In this document: piece after piece, positions 44,000-52,148 of the stretch | Position numbering within the stretch: position 1 is the stretch's first letter | How the letters are laid out: each line of letters starts with the position of its first letter | Assembly: GCF_003854935.1 (NCBI RefSeq) | Contig: NZ_CP033970.1 | Coordinates: 1,116,001-1,180,000 of the forward strand | Length of the DNA: 64,000 bases | Source of the DNA: Cupriavidus pauculus | GTDB taxonomy: Bacteria; Pseudomonadota; Gammaproteobacteria; Burkholderiales; Burkholderiaceae | Direction: 5' to 3' | Notes under the pieces: model-generated | Told to the model about the DNA's origin: nothing | Seen by the model: only the letters and a program-made list of their open reading frames with translations | Databases searched by the model: none | Made by a program: the position numbers and the translations under genes

Positions 44000-44623
44000 A
44001 TGCTTGCCACCAGGACCACCATCCATATCGTCGACGACGACGACAGCGTGCGCCGCGCGCTGGGCCGGGTGCTTGCGGCCCACGGCTATCTCACGGCGGG
44101 GTTTGCCTCGGCCAGCCAGTTCCTGGAAGAGGCGGACCTGGACAGCACGCCGGGCTGCGCGCTGCTGGACCTGCAGTTGCCCGACATCAGCGGCATCGAC
44201 CTGCAGCAGGCGCTGTGCAGCCGCATCCCGGTCATCATCCTGACCGGCCACGCCGACGTGGCCAGCGCGGTGCTGACGATGCAGGCCGGCGCCATCGACT
44301 TTCTGCAGAAGCCGGTGTCCGACGTGCAACTGCTGGCGTCGGTGGCGCGCGGCTGCGAATGCGCGGCGCGCCAGTTCACGCAGGCGCGCGAGTTGCGCGA
44401 GCTGCGCAAGAAGGTGGATCGCCTGACGCCGCGCGAGCGCGAGGTGCTGGCGTGGATCGTCACCGGGTTCCGCAACAAGCAGGTGGCCAACCGGCTGGGC
44501 ACGGTGGAGAAGACCATCAAGGTGCATCGCGCCCATGTGATGCAGAAGCTGGAGGTGGATTCGCTGCCCGCGCTGGTCCGCATTGCCGACCGCATGGGCA
44601 TGGTGGCCGACACGGCCGCCTGA
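44000..44623 (+). CDS. FixJ-type response regulator
   Basis: 207 residues. Receiver with acidic VDDDD, phospho-acceptor Asp57 in LLDLQLPDISG and Lys104 in LQKPV; C-terminal LuxR-type helix-turn-helix with LTPREREVLAWIVTG and KTIKVHRAHVMQKL. Probably activates genes after phosphorylation by the kinase 7 bp upstream. It is my leading candidate for the factor that reads the shared motif at 39573, 44636, 45101 and 51738; that link is inference. Confidence 0.92.
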   Translation: MLATRTTIHIVDDDDSVRRALGRVLAAHGYLTAGFASASQFLEEADLDSTPGCALLDLQLPDISGIDLQQALCSRIPVIILTGHADVASAVLTMQAGAIDFLQKPVSDVQLLASVARGCECAARQFTQARELRELRKKVDRLTPREREVLAWIVTGFRNKQVANRLGTVEKTIKVHRAHVMQKLEVDSLPALVRIADRMGMVADTAA

Positions 44624-44635
44624 GCGCGCCGCGGC

Positions 44636-44651
44636 TGGACCATGGGCCAAT
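44636..44651 (+). promoter_or_regulatory. Shared regulon motif, site d
   Basis: TGGACCATGGGCCAAT, 14 of 16 bases equal to site c. 68 bp upstream of the stand-alone receiver gene. Confidence 0.55.
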
Positions 44652-44718
44652 ATCGCGCGCCGCGCGGGTCTCGTAGCCTAGGCAGATACATGCTTACCAT
44701 CGGCTGCGCCGCTCGCAC

Positions 44719-45090
44719 ATGGGTCCTACCGGAAAATTCGTGGCGGTTGTCGACGACGATGCGTCCGTGGCGCGGTCCACGGCGCGGCTGTTGCACGCGG
44801 CCGGCATCGCGGCGGACACCTTTGCCAGCGGGGACGCCTTCCTGGCCCGGATGCACGGCCCGGCCGCGTACCGCCCGAGCTGCGTGATTCTGGACGTCTG
44901 CATGCCGGGCGTGGACGGGCTGGAAGTGCAGCAGCAGCTGGCCGGCCTGGGCCTGCCGCTGATCTTCATCACCGCCCACGAACTGCCCGAGGTGCGCGAC
45001 CGCGCGCTGGCGGCCGGCGCCGTGGGCTACCTGCGCAAGCCTTTCGACGCCAACCAGCTGATCCGGCTGGTGCGCAGCGTGATGCTGTAG
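44719..45090 (+). CDS. Stand-alone receiver-domain protein
   Basis: 123 residues, one receiver domain and nothing else. VDDDAS, phospho-acceptor Asp59 in ILDVCMPGVDG, Thr in ITAHE and Lys107 in LRKPF. Single receivers act as phosphate sinks, phosphorelay steps or CheY-like effectors. Own motif (site d) upstream suggests feedback within the same regulon. Confidence 0.88.
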   Translation: MGPTGKFVAVVDDDASVARSTARLLHAAGIAADTFASGDAFLARMHGPAAYRPSCVILDVCMPGVDGLEVQQQLAGLGLPLIFITAHELPEVRDRALAAGAVGYLRKPFDANQLIRLVRSVML

Positions 45091-45100
45091 CCCCATGCCT

Positions 45101-45120
45101 TTGGTCCTTGGTCCAATTGC
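45101..45120 (+). promoter_or_regulatory. Shared regulon motif, site b
   Basis: TTGGTCCTTGGTCCAATTGC, 68-88 bp upstream of the RRM-like gene that leads the RND pump operon. Two overlapping TTGGTCC units. Confidence 0.6.
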
Positions 45121-45187
45121 CAAGCAGCCGGCGGCGGGCGCACTCTTGTCAGGACGCGGCCCGCAGGCCAACCAGGGGGACTGGCAA

Positions 45188-45442
45188 ATGGCGATACTGA
45201 TGCTTTCCAACCTCCATCCCGACACCACCGAGGAACATGTGCGCGAATTCCTCGAACGCTATGGCTTTCCGCCGTTCGACGCGATCGAGCGGCAAGAGGG
45301 CGACGGCACGCGGCCGGGCATGACGCTGACGTTCAACACGGTGGACATGGCGGCCCTGCAGCACTTCGTGCCGCGCATCCACGGCGTGTTCTGGAACGGC
45401 CACAAGCTCAACGCGCTGCTGCTGCGGGAACGCTTCAACTAG
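45188..45442 (+). CDS. Small RRM-like RNA-binding protein
   Basis: 84 residues. ILMLSNLHPDTTEEHVREFLERYG matches the beta1-alpha1 part of an RRM (RNP2-like), and the rest (MTLTFNTVDMAALQHFV, GVFWNGHKLNALLL) follows the RRM order of beta strands; the aromatic RNP1 residues are weak. Single-RRM proteins occur in bacteria. AGGGGGA precedes the ATG at 45188. Leads the efflux operon with 31 bp to the adaptor gene. Confidence 0.7.
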   Translation: MAILMLSNLHPDTTEEHVREFLERYGFPPFDAIERQEGDGTRPGMTLTFNTVDMAALQHFVPRIHGVFWNGHKLNALLLRERFN

Positions 45443-45473
45443 TCGCGCGGGCCGCGCGCGGGGAGGGACGACG

Positions 45474-46718
45474 ATGGCAAGCGGTCTGCAATCCATGCGC
45501 GGCCTGGGGGTCTGGCTGGCGGCGGCCGGACTGGCCTTGGCCGCCTGCAACCGCCACGAGGCCAAGGCCCCGGCCGCGCCGCCGGTGACCGAGGTGGGCG
45601 TCGTCAAGGTGGCGCTGCGCGACGTGCCGCTCACGTACGAGTACGTCGGCGAGACGCAAAGCTCGCAGCAGGTGGAAATCCGCGCGCGCGTCAACGGCTT
45701 CCTGGAACAGCGGCTGTACACCGAGGGCGCGCTGGTCAAGGCCGGGCAGGTCATGTTCCGGATGGACCAGAAGCCGTTCAAGGCGGCGCTGGAGGCCGCG
45801 CAGGCCGAACTGGCCCAGCAGCAGGCGCGGCTTACCACCGCGCGCGCCAACCTGGCCAGGGTGCGTCCGCTGGCGGCGCGCAACGCGTTGAGCCAGAAGG
45901 ACCTGGACGACGCCACCGGCCAGGAGCAGGCGGCGGCCGCCGCTGTCGAGGCCGCCAAGGCCAATGTCACCAATGCCAAGCTGAACCTGGGCTACACCAC
46001 GATCATGTCGCCGGTGGACGGCCTGTCGAGCTACGCCAAGAAGCAGGTGGGCTCGTACATCGACGCCTCGAACAGCCTGCTGACCTACGTGGCCAAGCTC
46101 GATCCGATCTGGATCAACTTCAGCCTGTCGGAAAACGAGGTGCTGGGCTTCCAGTCGCAGTCGGCGGCCGGCACGCTGAAGCTGCCCGACCGGGGCGCGA
46201 TGGAGGTGGAGATCGTGCTGGCCGACGGCAGCGTCTATCCCAGGCGCGGGCATATCGCGTTTGCCGATGCGTCGTTCAATTCCGAGACCGGCACCTACCT
46301 GATCCGCGCCGAGATGCCGAACGGCCAGGGCATGCTGCGGCCCGGACAGTTCGTGCGCGTGCGGGTGATGGGCGCGCTGCGCACGCGGGCCATCACCGTG
46401 CCGCAGGAGGCCGTGGTGCAGGGCCAGCGCGGGCAGTCGGTATGGCTGGTGGGCAAGGACAACAAGGCCGAGTCGCGCGTGGTGGACGTGGGCGAGTGGT
46501 CGCACGGCAACTGGGTGATCCGCTCTGGCCTGCGCGAAGGCGACACGGTCATCGTCGACGGATCGGTGCGGCTGGCGCCCGGCGCGCCGGTCAAGCCCGT
46601 GGCGGCGGCTCCGCAGGCCACCGACGGGGCGCGGCCGCCCGCCGCGCCGCCCGGTCCGCCCGCCGCCGCGCCAACGGCCCCGGCCGGGGCCCAGCCGGCG
46701 AAGGGTGCCGCGTCATGA
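45474..46718 (+). CDS. RND efflux periplasmic adaptor (lipoprotein)
   Basis: 414 residues of the AcrA/MexA family. Lipobox LAAC (Cys near residue 25), a lipoyl-hairpin core (VEIRARVNGFLEQRLYTEGALVKAGQVMF), beta-barrel and membrane-proximal domains, and an Ala/Pro tail that reaches the RND gene. It couples the pump to an outer-membrane channel. ATGA overlap with the pump gene. Confidence 0.92.
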   Translation: MASGLQSMRGLGVWLAAAGLALAACNRHEAKAPAAPPVTEVGVVKVALRDVPLTYEYVGETQSSQQVEIRARVNGFLEQRLYTEGALVKAGQVMFRMDQKPFKAALEAAQAELAQQQARLTTARANLARVRPLAARNALSQKDLDDATGQEQAAAAAVEAAKANVTNAKLNLGYTTIMSPVDGLSSYAKKQVGSYIDASNSLLTYVAKLDPIWINFSLSENEVLGFQSQSAAGTLKLPDRGAMEVEIVLADGSVYPRRGHIAFADASFNSETGTYLIRAEMPNGQGMLRPGQFVRVRVMGALRTRAITVPQEAVVQGQRGQSVWLVGKDNKAESRVVDVGEWSHGNWVIRSGLREGDTVIVDGSVRLAPGAPVKPVAAAPQATDGARPPAAPPGPPAAAPTAPAGAQPAKGAAS

Positions 46719-49700
46719 AGCTGTCCCACTTCTTCATCGACCGGCCGATCTTTGCGTCGGTGCTGTCCATCATCATCGTGGTGGGCGGCATGGTGGCGCT
46801 GTTCAACCTGCCGATTGCCCAGTTTCCCGAGATCACGCCGCCCAGCATCACGGTGTCGACCACGTACCCCGGCGCCAGCTCGGAGGTGGTGGCCCAGAAC
46901 GTGGCCGCGCCGATCGAGCAGCAGGTGAACGGCGCGGACAACATGCTGTACATGTCGTCCACCAGCTCGTCCACGGGCAACATGACGCTGACCACGTTCT
47001 TCGAGATCGGCACCGACCCGTCGCTGGCGCAGGTGGACGTGCAGAACCGCGTGAACCTGGCGCTGCCGACGCTGCCGGACGCCGTGACGCGCCAGGGCGT
47101 GACCGTGGAAAAGCGCTCGCAGGCGTTCATGATGGTGATCGCGGTGTATTCCCCGGACAACAGCTACCCGCAAACCTTCGTCGACAACTACACGAGCATC
47201 TACATCCTGGACGCGCTCAAGCGCATTCCGGGCGCCAACCAGTCGTCGATCTTCGGCACGCCGGACTACGCCATGCGGATCTGGCTCAAGCCGGACCGCA
47301 TGGCCCAGCTCGGCATCACGGCCGAGGACGTCAAGAACGCCGTGGCCAACCAGAACGAGCAGTTCTCGGCGGGGCGGATCGGCCAGTCGCCCACGTCGGA
47401 GCCGGTCAAGCAGACGTTCCCGGTGACCACCAAGGGGCGCATGACCGAGCCGCAGGAGTTCGAGAACATCATCCTGCGCGCGGCCTCCGGCGACGCGGCG
47501 CTGGTGCGGCTCAAGGACATCGGCCGGGCCGAGCTGGGGTCGAAGGACTACTCGCTGCGCAGCCGCTACCAGGGCAAGACGGCCACGCTGCTGGCCGTGT
47601 ACCAGCAGCCCGGCGCCAACGCGCTGGCCGTGGCCGGCGAGGTGCGCAAGACGCTGGAGGCGGCCAAGAAGACGTTCCCGCCGGGGCTGGAATACGAGAT
47701 CGCGCTGGACACCACCGAGTTCGTGCACGAGTCGATCAACGAGGTGGTGCATACGCTGCGCGACGCGGTGATTCTGGTGATCCTGGTCGTCTACCTGTTC
47801 CTGCAGAGCTTCCGCGCCACGCTGGTGCCGATCCTGGCCGTGCCGGTGTCGATCATCGGCACGTTCACGGCCATGGCCGCGTTCGGCTTCTCGGTGAACA
47901 TGCTTACGCTGTTCGGGATGGTGCTGGCCATCGGCATCGTGGTGGACGACGCCATCGTGGTGATCGAGAACGTCGAGCGCAACATGATGGAGTTCCACAT
48001 GCCGCCCAAGGAGGCCGCCAAGGCCGCCATGGACGAGGTGGGCGGGCCGGTGATCGCCATCGTGCTGGTGCTGCTGGCCGTGTTCATCCCGGTGGCGTTC
48101 CTGTCCGGCATCACGGGCCAGCTCTACAAGCAGTTCGCCATCACGCTGGCGGTGTCGGTGCTGCTGTCCGGGGTGGTGGCGCTGACGCTGTCGCCCGCGC
48201 TGGCGGCCATCCTGCTCAAGCCCGGCACGCACGAGAAGAACCGCTTCTTCCGCTGGTTCAACCGCAGCTTCGACCGCGTGGTGGAAGGCTACGGCTCGGC
48301 GGTGCAGACCGTGATCCGGCGCACGGTGATCTCGCTGGCCATCGTGGTGGCGCTGGTCGTGGCGGCCGTGCTGATGTTCGTGCGCATTCCGTCGTCGTTC
48401 CTGCCGGTGGAGGACCAGGGCTACCTGCTGGGCGCCGTGATCCTGCCCGACGCGGCCAGCCTGGACCGCACCGGCGCCCTGTCCCGGCGCGCGGCGGAGT
48501 GGTTCGAGAAGCAGCCGGCGGTGAAATCGGTGGCCGTGCCGGACGGCTACAGCCTGATCGATTCGCAGAACAAGTCCAACGCCGGCACGCTGTTCATCAC
48601 GCTGAAGGGCTTTCACGAGCGCGGCAAGGGCGAGAGCGCGGCGGACCTGATCGCGCAGGCCACGCAGGAGTTCTCCACCTACCGCGATGGGCTGGTGATA
48701 CCGGTCAACCCGCCGTCGATCCCGGGGCTGGGCACCACGGGCGGCTTCGAATTCTGGCTGCAGAGCACCGGCGACGGCACCTACCAGCAGCTGGAGGAAC
48801 GCACGCGCGCGTTCATTGCCAAGGCGCGGCAGCGGCCGGAGCTGCGCGGCGTGAGCACGACGATCAACACGCGGTCGCGCCAGCTGCTGGTGGACCTGGA
48901 CCGCGAGCGCGCCGAGACGCAGGGCGTGCCCGTGGAGCAGGTGTACTCGGCGCTGCAGACGATGTTCGGCTCGCTGTACGTGAGCCAGTTTCCGAAGAAC
49001 AGCCGCCTGTTCCAGGTGATCCTGCAGGCCGAGCCTGAGTACCGGTCGCGGCCCGAGGACCTGGACAAGGTCTACGTGCGCAACGCCCGCAACGAGATGG
49101 TGCCGATCAAGGCCGTCACGACCGTGCGCTGGGTGGCCGGCGCGGACCTGGTCACCCGCTTCAACAACTTCCCGGCGGCCAAGATCACCGGCGATGCCGC
49201 GCCCGGCTACAGCTCGGGCCAGGCGCTGCAGGCCATGGAGGAGATTGCCGCCGAGGTGCTGGGCGAGGGCTACAGCTACGCGTGGAGCGGGCAGGCGTAC
49301 GAGGAAAAGAAGGCTGGCTCCACGGCCGCCATGGTGTTCGCGTTCGCGCTGCTGATGGTGTTCCTGATCCTGGCGGCGCAGTACGAGAAGTGGTCGCTGC
49401 CGCTGGGCGTGCTGCTGGCCGTGCCGTTCGCGCTGTTCGGCGCGCTGGTGGGCATCCTGTTGCGCGGCATGGAGAACGACGTGTACTTCCAGATCGGCCT
49501 GACGGTGCTGATCGCGCTGGCGGCCAAGAACGCGATCCTGATCTTCGAGTTCGCGGTGGAGATGCGCGTCAAGGAAGGGCTGAGCGCGTACGACGCGGCG
49601 GTCAAGGCGTCCAAGCTGCGGCTGCGGCCGATCATCATGACGTCGCTGGCGTTCATCCTGGGCTGCATTCCGCTGGCCATCGCCAGCGGCGCGTCGGCCG

Positions 49701-49876
49701 CCAGCCGCCAGTCGCTGGGTACCGGTGTGATCGGCGGCATGCTCGGCGCCACGATCATCGCCATCTTCTTCATCCCGATGTTCTTCTGGGGGCTGGAGCG
49801 CGAGAGCAAGAAGAAGCTGGCGCGGCAGGCCGCCCGCGACGCCGGCCCGGCCGAGCCCACCGGAGGCACCCTGTGA
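46715..49876 (+). CDS. RND efflux pump, HAE1 family
   Basis: 1053 residues, the usual AcrB/MexB length. N-terminal FFIDRPIFASVLSI, 12 membrane segments in two halves, proton-relay Asp pair in the TM4 stretch GIVVDDAIVVIENVER, and a C-terminal half with AAKNAILIFEFAVE. Proton-driven drug or solvent efflux. No outer-membrane channel follows directly; one is encoded at 53270. Confidence 0.93.
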   Translation: MKLSHFFIDRPIFASVLSIIIVVGGMVALFNLPIAQFPEITPPSITVSTTYPGASSEVVAQNVAAPIEQQVNGADNMLYMSSTSSSTGNMTLTTFFEIGTDPSLAQVDVQNRVNLALPTLPDAVTRQGVTVEKRSQAFMMVIAVYSPDNSYPQTFVDNYTSIYILDALKRIPGANQSSIFGTPDYAMRIWLKPDRMAQLGITAEDVKNAVANQNEQFSAGRIGQSPTSEPVKQTFPVTTKGRMTEPQEFENIILRAASGDAALVRLKDIGRAELGSKDYSLRSRYQGKTATLLAVYQQPGANALAVAGEVRKTLEAAKKTFPPGLEYEIALDTTEFVHESINEVVHTLRDAVILVILVVYLFLQSFRATLVPILAVPVSIIGTFTAMAAFGFSVNMLTLFGMVLAIGIVVDDAIVVIENVERNMMEFHMPPKEAAKAAMDEVGGPVIAIVLVLLAVFIPVAFLSGITGQLYKQFAITLAVSVLLSGVVALTLSPALAAILLKPGTHEKNRFFRWFNRSFDRVVEGYGSAVQTVIRRTVISLAIVVALVVAAVLMFVRIPSSFLPVEDQGYLLGAVILPDAASLDRTGALSRRAAEWFEKQPAVKSVAVPDGYSLIDSQNKSNAGTLFITLKGFHERGKGESAADLIAQATQEFSTYRDGLVIPVNPPSIPGLGTTGGFEFWLQSTGDGTYQQLEERTRAFIAKARQRPELRGVSTTINTRSRQLLVDLDRERAETQGVPVEQVYSALQTMFGSLYVSQFPKNSRLFQVILQAEPEYRSRPEDLDKVYVRNARNEMVPIKAVTTVRWVAGADLVTRFNNFPAAKITGDAAPGYSSGQALQAMEEIAAEVLGEGYSYAWSGQAYEEKKAGSTAAMVFAFALLMVFLILAAQYEKWSLPLGVLLAVPFALFGALVGILLRGMENDVYFQIGLTVLIALAAKNAILIFEFAVEMRVKEGLSAYDAAVKASKLRLRPIIMTSLAFILGCIPLAIASGASAASRQSLGTGVIGGMLGATIIAIFFIPMFFWGLERESKKKLARQAARDAGPAEPTGGTL

Positions 49877-49920
49877 ACCGGCCGGCGCCGAGCGCTGCCG
49901 GCCCCGAGAAGGAGCGAACC

Positions 49921-50400
49921 ATGTCCAGATCGAAGATTTCCGTGGCGCTGCTGTGCGCGGGGCTGGGCGCCGCGCTGAGCGTGCCGGCGCTGGCGCAGAA
50001 GCCCATCGCCTATCCGGCCAAGGGCCAGAGCCAGGCGCAGCAGCAACAGGACGACGGCTACTGCTATTCGTGGGCCAAGTCCAACACCGGCATCGACCCG
50101 GCCGCGGTGGCCGCCGCGCCGCCGCCCCAGCAGGGTGGCCCGGCCGTCGGCGGCGGCGAGCGCGTGGGCGGTGCCGCGCGCGGGGCGCTGGGCGGCGCGG
50201 TCATCGGCGGCATTGCCGGCGACGCGGGCAAGGGCGCCGCGGCCGGCGCGGCGGTCGGCACGATGGCGGGCGGCCATCGCGCGCGCCAGAACCAGCGCAA
50301 TGCGCAGGCCAACGCCCAGCAACAGCAGTCCGGCGCCATGAGCACCTACTACCGCGCCTATTCCGCCTGCATGCAGGGGCGCGGCTACACCATCCAGTGA
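49921..50400 (+). CDS. Exported glycine-zipper protein
   Basis: 159 residues. Signal peptide ending near PALAQ, a Gln-rich stretch, then the glycine-zipper GGALGGAVIGGIAGDAGKGAAAGAAVG, which can insert in or span the outer membrane. C-terminal YSACMQGRGYTI motif is common to this family. AAGGAGC precedes the ATG. Confidence 0.85.
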   Translation: MSRSKISVALLCAGLGAALSVPALAQKPIAYPAKGQSQAQQQQDDGYCYSWAKSNTGIDPAAVAAAPPPQQGGPAVGGGERVGGAARGALGGAVIGGIAGDAGKGAAAGAAVGTMAGGHRARQNQRNAQANAQQQQSGAMSTYYRAYSACMQGRGYTIQ

Positions 50401-50417
50401 CTGGCACCGGCATCCGC

Positions 50418-50819
50418 ATGGAGACAGCCTTGAAACCGATTCCGCGACGCCAGGCGCTGGCCCTGGCCGTACTGCTTGCCGCGGCCTGGCCGGCGCGGGC
50501 CTATTACGACCACTTCCTGAGCGGCACGATTATCGGCACGCTGAACAAGGACCAGACCGCCGAGCTGACCACGGCGTTCGGCAAGACGCTGTCCGAGTCC
50601 GACGATGGCAAGAGCGTGCCGTTCCACCTGGCGCCGAACGCCAAGGGCAAGCCCACCGATGGCACGTTCACGCCGCTCACGACTCGCACAGAGAACGGCC
50701 AGCGCTGCCGCAAGGTGCGCAGCGAGCTGCGCCAGCCGGGCCGCCAGCCCGAACGCTGGACGGGCTGGTACTGCCAGCAGCCGGACGGCGAGTGGAAGAA
50801 GACGCTGCTGAAGGACTAG
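50418..50819 (+). CDS. Exported 17-kDa-antigen-like protein
   Basis: 133 residues. Signal peptide ends at ARA, then YYDHFLSG and a domain resembling the RT0821/Lpp0805 surface-antigen family (TFTPLTTRTENGQRCRKVRSE, WYCQQPDGEWKKT). A TTG at 50430 has the better GGAG spacing, so the start may be four codons later. 17 bp after the glycine-zipper gene; last gene of the RRM-RND unit. Converges on ppk2 (28-bp gap). Confidence 0.7.
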   Translation: METALKPIPRRQALALAVLLAAAWPARAYYDHFLSGTIIGTLNKDQTAELTTAFGKTLSESDDGKSVPFHLAPNAKGKPTDGTFTPLTTRTENGQRCRKVRSELRQPGRQPERWTGWYCQQPDGEWKKTLLKD

Positions 50820-50847
50820 GGGCCGGCGTCGGCCGTCAGCCCGGCCG

Positions 50848-51666
50848 CTAGAAGCGCTCGGGGATGTAGCGGTAGGGGTAGTCGGGCGCCCGGTAGCCGC
50901 CGGCCTTCTGCCGCGCTGGCAGCGTGATCTTCTTGCGCGCGATGCGCTCGTAGGGCACGGTGTCCAGCAGGTGGCGGATGATGTTGAGCCGGGCGCGGCG
51001 CTTGTTGTCCGAGCGCACCACGTGCCAGGGCGCGAATTCGGTGTCGGACGCCTCGAACATCGCGTCGCGGGCGCGCGAGTAGTCGTACCAGCGGCTGTAC
51101 GACTTCAGGTCCATGTCGGTCAGCTTCCAGGTCTTGCGGCCGTCCTTGATGCGCTGCTCCAGCCGGCGCGTCTGTTCCTCGGGGCTGACTTCCAGCCAGT
51201 ATTTCAGCAGCCGGACGTTGGAGCCGACGATGGCGCGCTCGATCAGCGGCACCGCGCGCAGGAAGATGTCCACCTGGCTGTCGTCGGCAAAGCCCATCAC
51301 CCGTTCCACGCCGGCGCGGTTGTACCAGCTCCGGTCGAAGATCACCACCTCGCCGGCGGCCGGCAGGTAGGGGATGTAGCGCTGCATGTACATCTGGCTC
51401 TTTTCGCGCTCGGTGGGCGCGGGCAGCGCCACCACGCGGAACACGCGCGGGCTGACGCGCTCGGTCAGCGCCTTGATGGTGCCGCCCTTGCCAGCGCCGT
51501 CGCGCCCCTCGAAGACGATGCAGATCTTGGCGCCGGTGGCCTTGACCCAGTCCTGCAGGTGCACCAGTTCCACGTGCAGGTCGGCCAGCGCCGCCTCGTA
51601 TTCCTTGCGGCCGAGCGCGTTGCCGTCGCCGGCAGCGTCCGCGGCGCCCCCCTTCCGTTTTGCCAT
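50848..51666 (-). CDS. ppk2: Polyphosphate kinase 2
   Basis: 272 residues. Moves phosphate between polyphosphate and nucleotides. Walker A FEGRDGAGKGG (54-62), Walker B with Asp111-Arg112 in IFDRSWYNRAGVE, lid region SQMYMQRYIPYL. Class I length. Start at 51666 after GGGGGAT; longer upstream ATGs lie in the promoter. Motif sites c lie about 72-112 bp upstream. Confidence 0.92.
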   Translation of the reverse strand: MAKRKGGAADAAGDGNALGRKEYEAALADLHVELVHLQDWVKATGAKICIVFEGRDGAGKGGTIKALTERVSPRVFRVVALPAPTEREKSQMYMQRYIPYLPAAGEVVIFDRSWYNRAGVERVMGFADDSQVDIFLRAVPLIERAIVGSNVRLLKYWLEVSPEEQTRRLEQRIKDGRKTWKLTDMDLKSYSRWYDYSRARDAMFEASDTEFAPWHVVRSDNKRRARLNIIRHLLDTVPYERIARKKITLPARQKAGGYRAPDYPYRYIPERF

Positions 51667-51737
51667 GGCTGATCCCCCGCGTGCGATGCACGGACTTTGC
51701 AATGCCGTACCAATCTGGACACTGCGCCGCGCTTTGG

Positions 51738-51778
51738 CAATGGACCTTGGTCCAATGCTTGGCCCAAGGACCAATTGC
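51738..51778. promoter_or_regulatory. Shared regulon motif, double site c
   Basis: Two copies in opposite orientation. CAATGGACCTTGGTCCAATG at 51738-51757 faces the 51838 operon; the reverse complement of 51757-51778 reads GCAATTGGTCCTTGGGCC and faces ppk2. This is the strongest instance in the window. Confidence 0.65.
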
Positions 51779-51837
51779 ATTGCCCCGGCGATTGGCGGAC
51801 GCTTGCCGTCAGCGCCTTATTTTCCAGGGTGGCCGGC

Positions 51838-52110
51838 ATGCGCAAGAGCGGATTCCTGTTGATGGTGGGAGCGATGTGGCTGGCCGTGATCGGCATCTTC
51901 TGGAGCGATCCGAGCGGCCAGACGCCCGACAAGCTGAACCTGTTCCGGTTTGCGCTGCACGGCCTGGAGGTGCAGTTGTTCCGCACCGGCGGCGACCCGC
52001 CGCGCTACCTGGTGAACGTGCTGGCCCGCGACTGGCTGCTGGGCTGCCTGCTGCTGTTTGCCGCCGGGGCGGCGCTGGTGTTGGTTGCGCGCCGCCGCCA
52101 GCAGGTGTGA
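51838..52110 (+). CDS. Small two-helix membrane protein
   Basis: 90 residues with two hydrophobic segments (FLLMVGAMWLAVIGIFW and WLLGCLLLFAAGAALVLV) and a basic C-terminus (RRRQQV). Unknown function. AGGGTGG precedes the ATG; 38 bp before the AI-2E gene and so the first gene of the operon. Confidence 0.7.
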   Translation: MRKSGFLLMVGAMWLAVIGIFWSDPSGQTPDKLNLFRFALHGLEVQLFRTGGDPPRYLVNVLARDWLLGCLLLFAAGAALVLVARRRQQV

Positions 52111-52148
52111 AGCCCGGCCGCATGCCGGGCGGACAACGGAGTCATACG

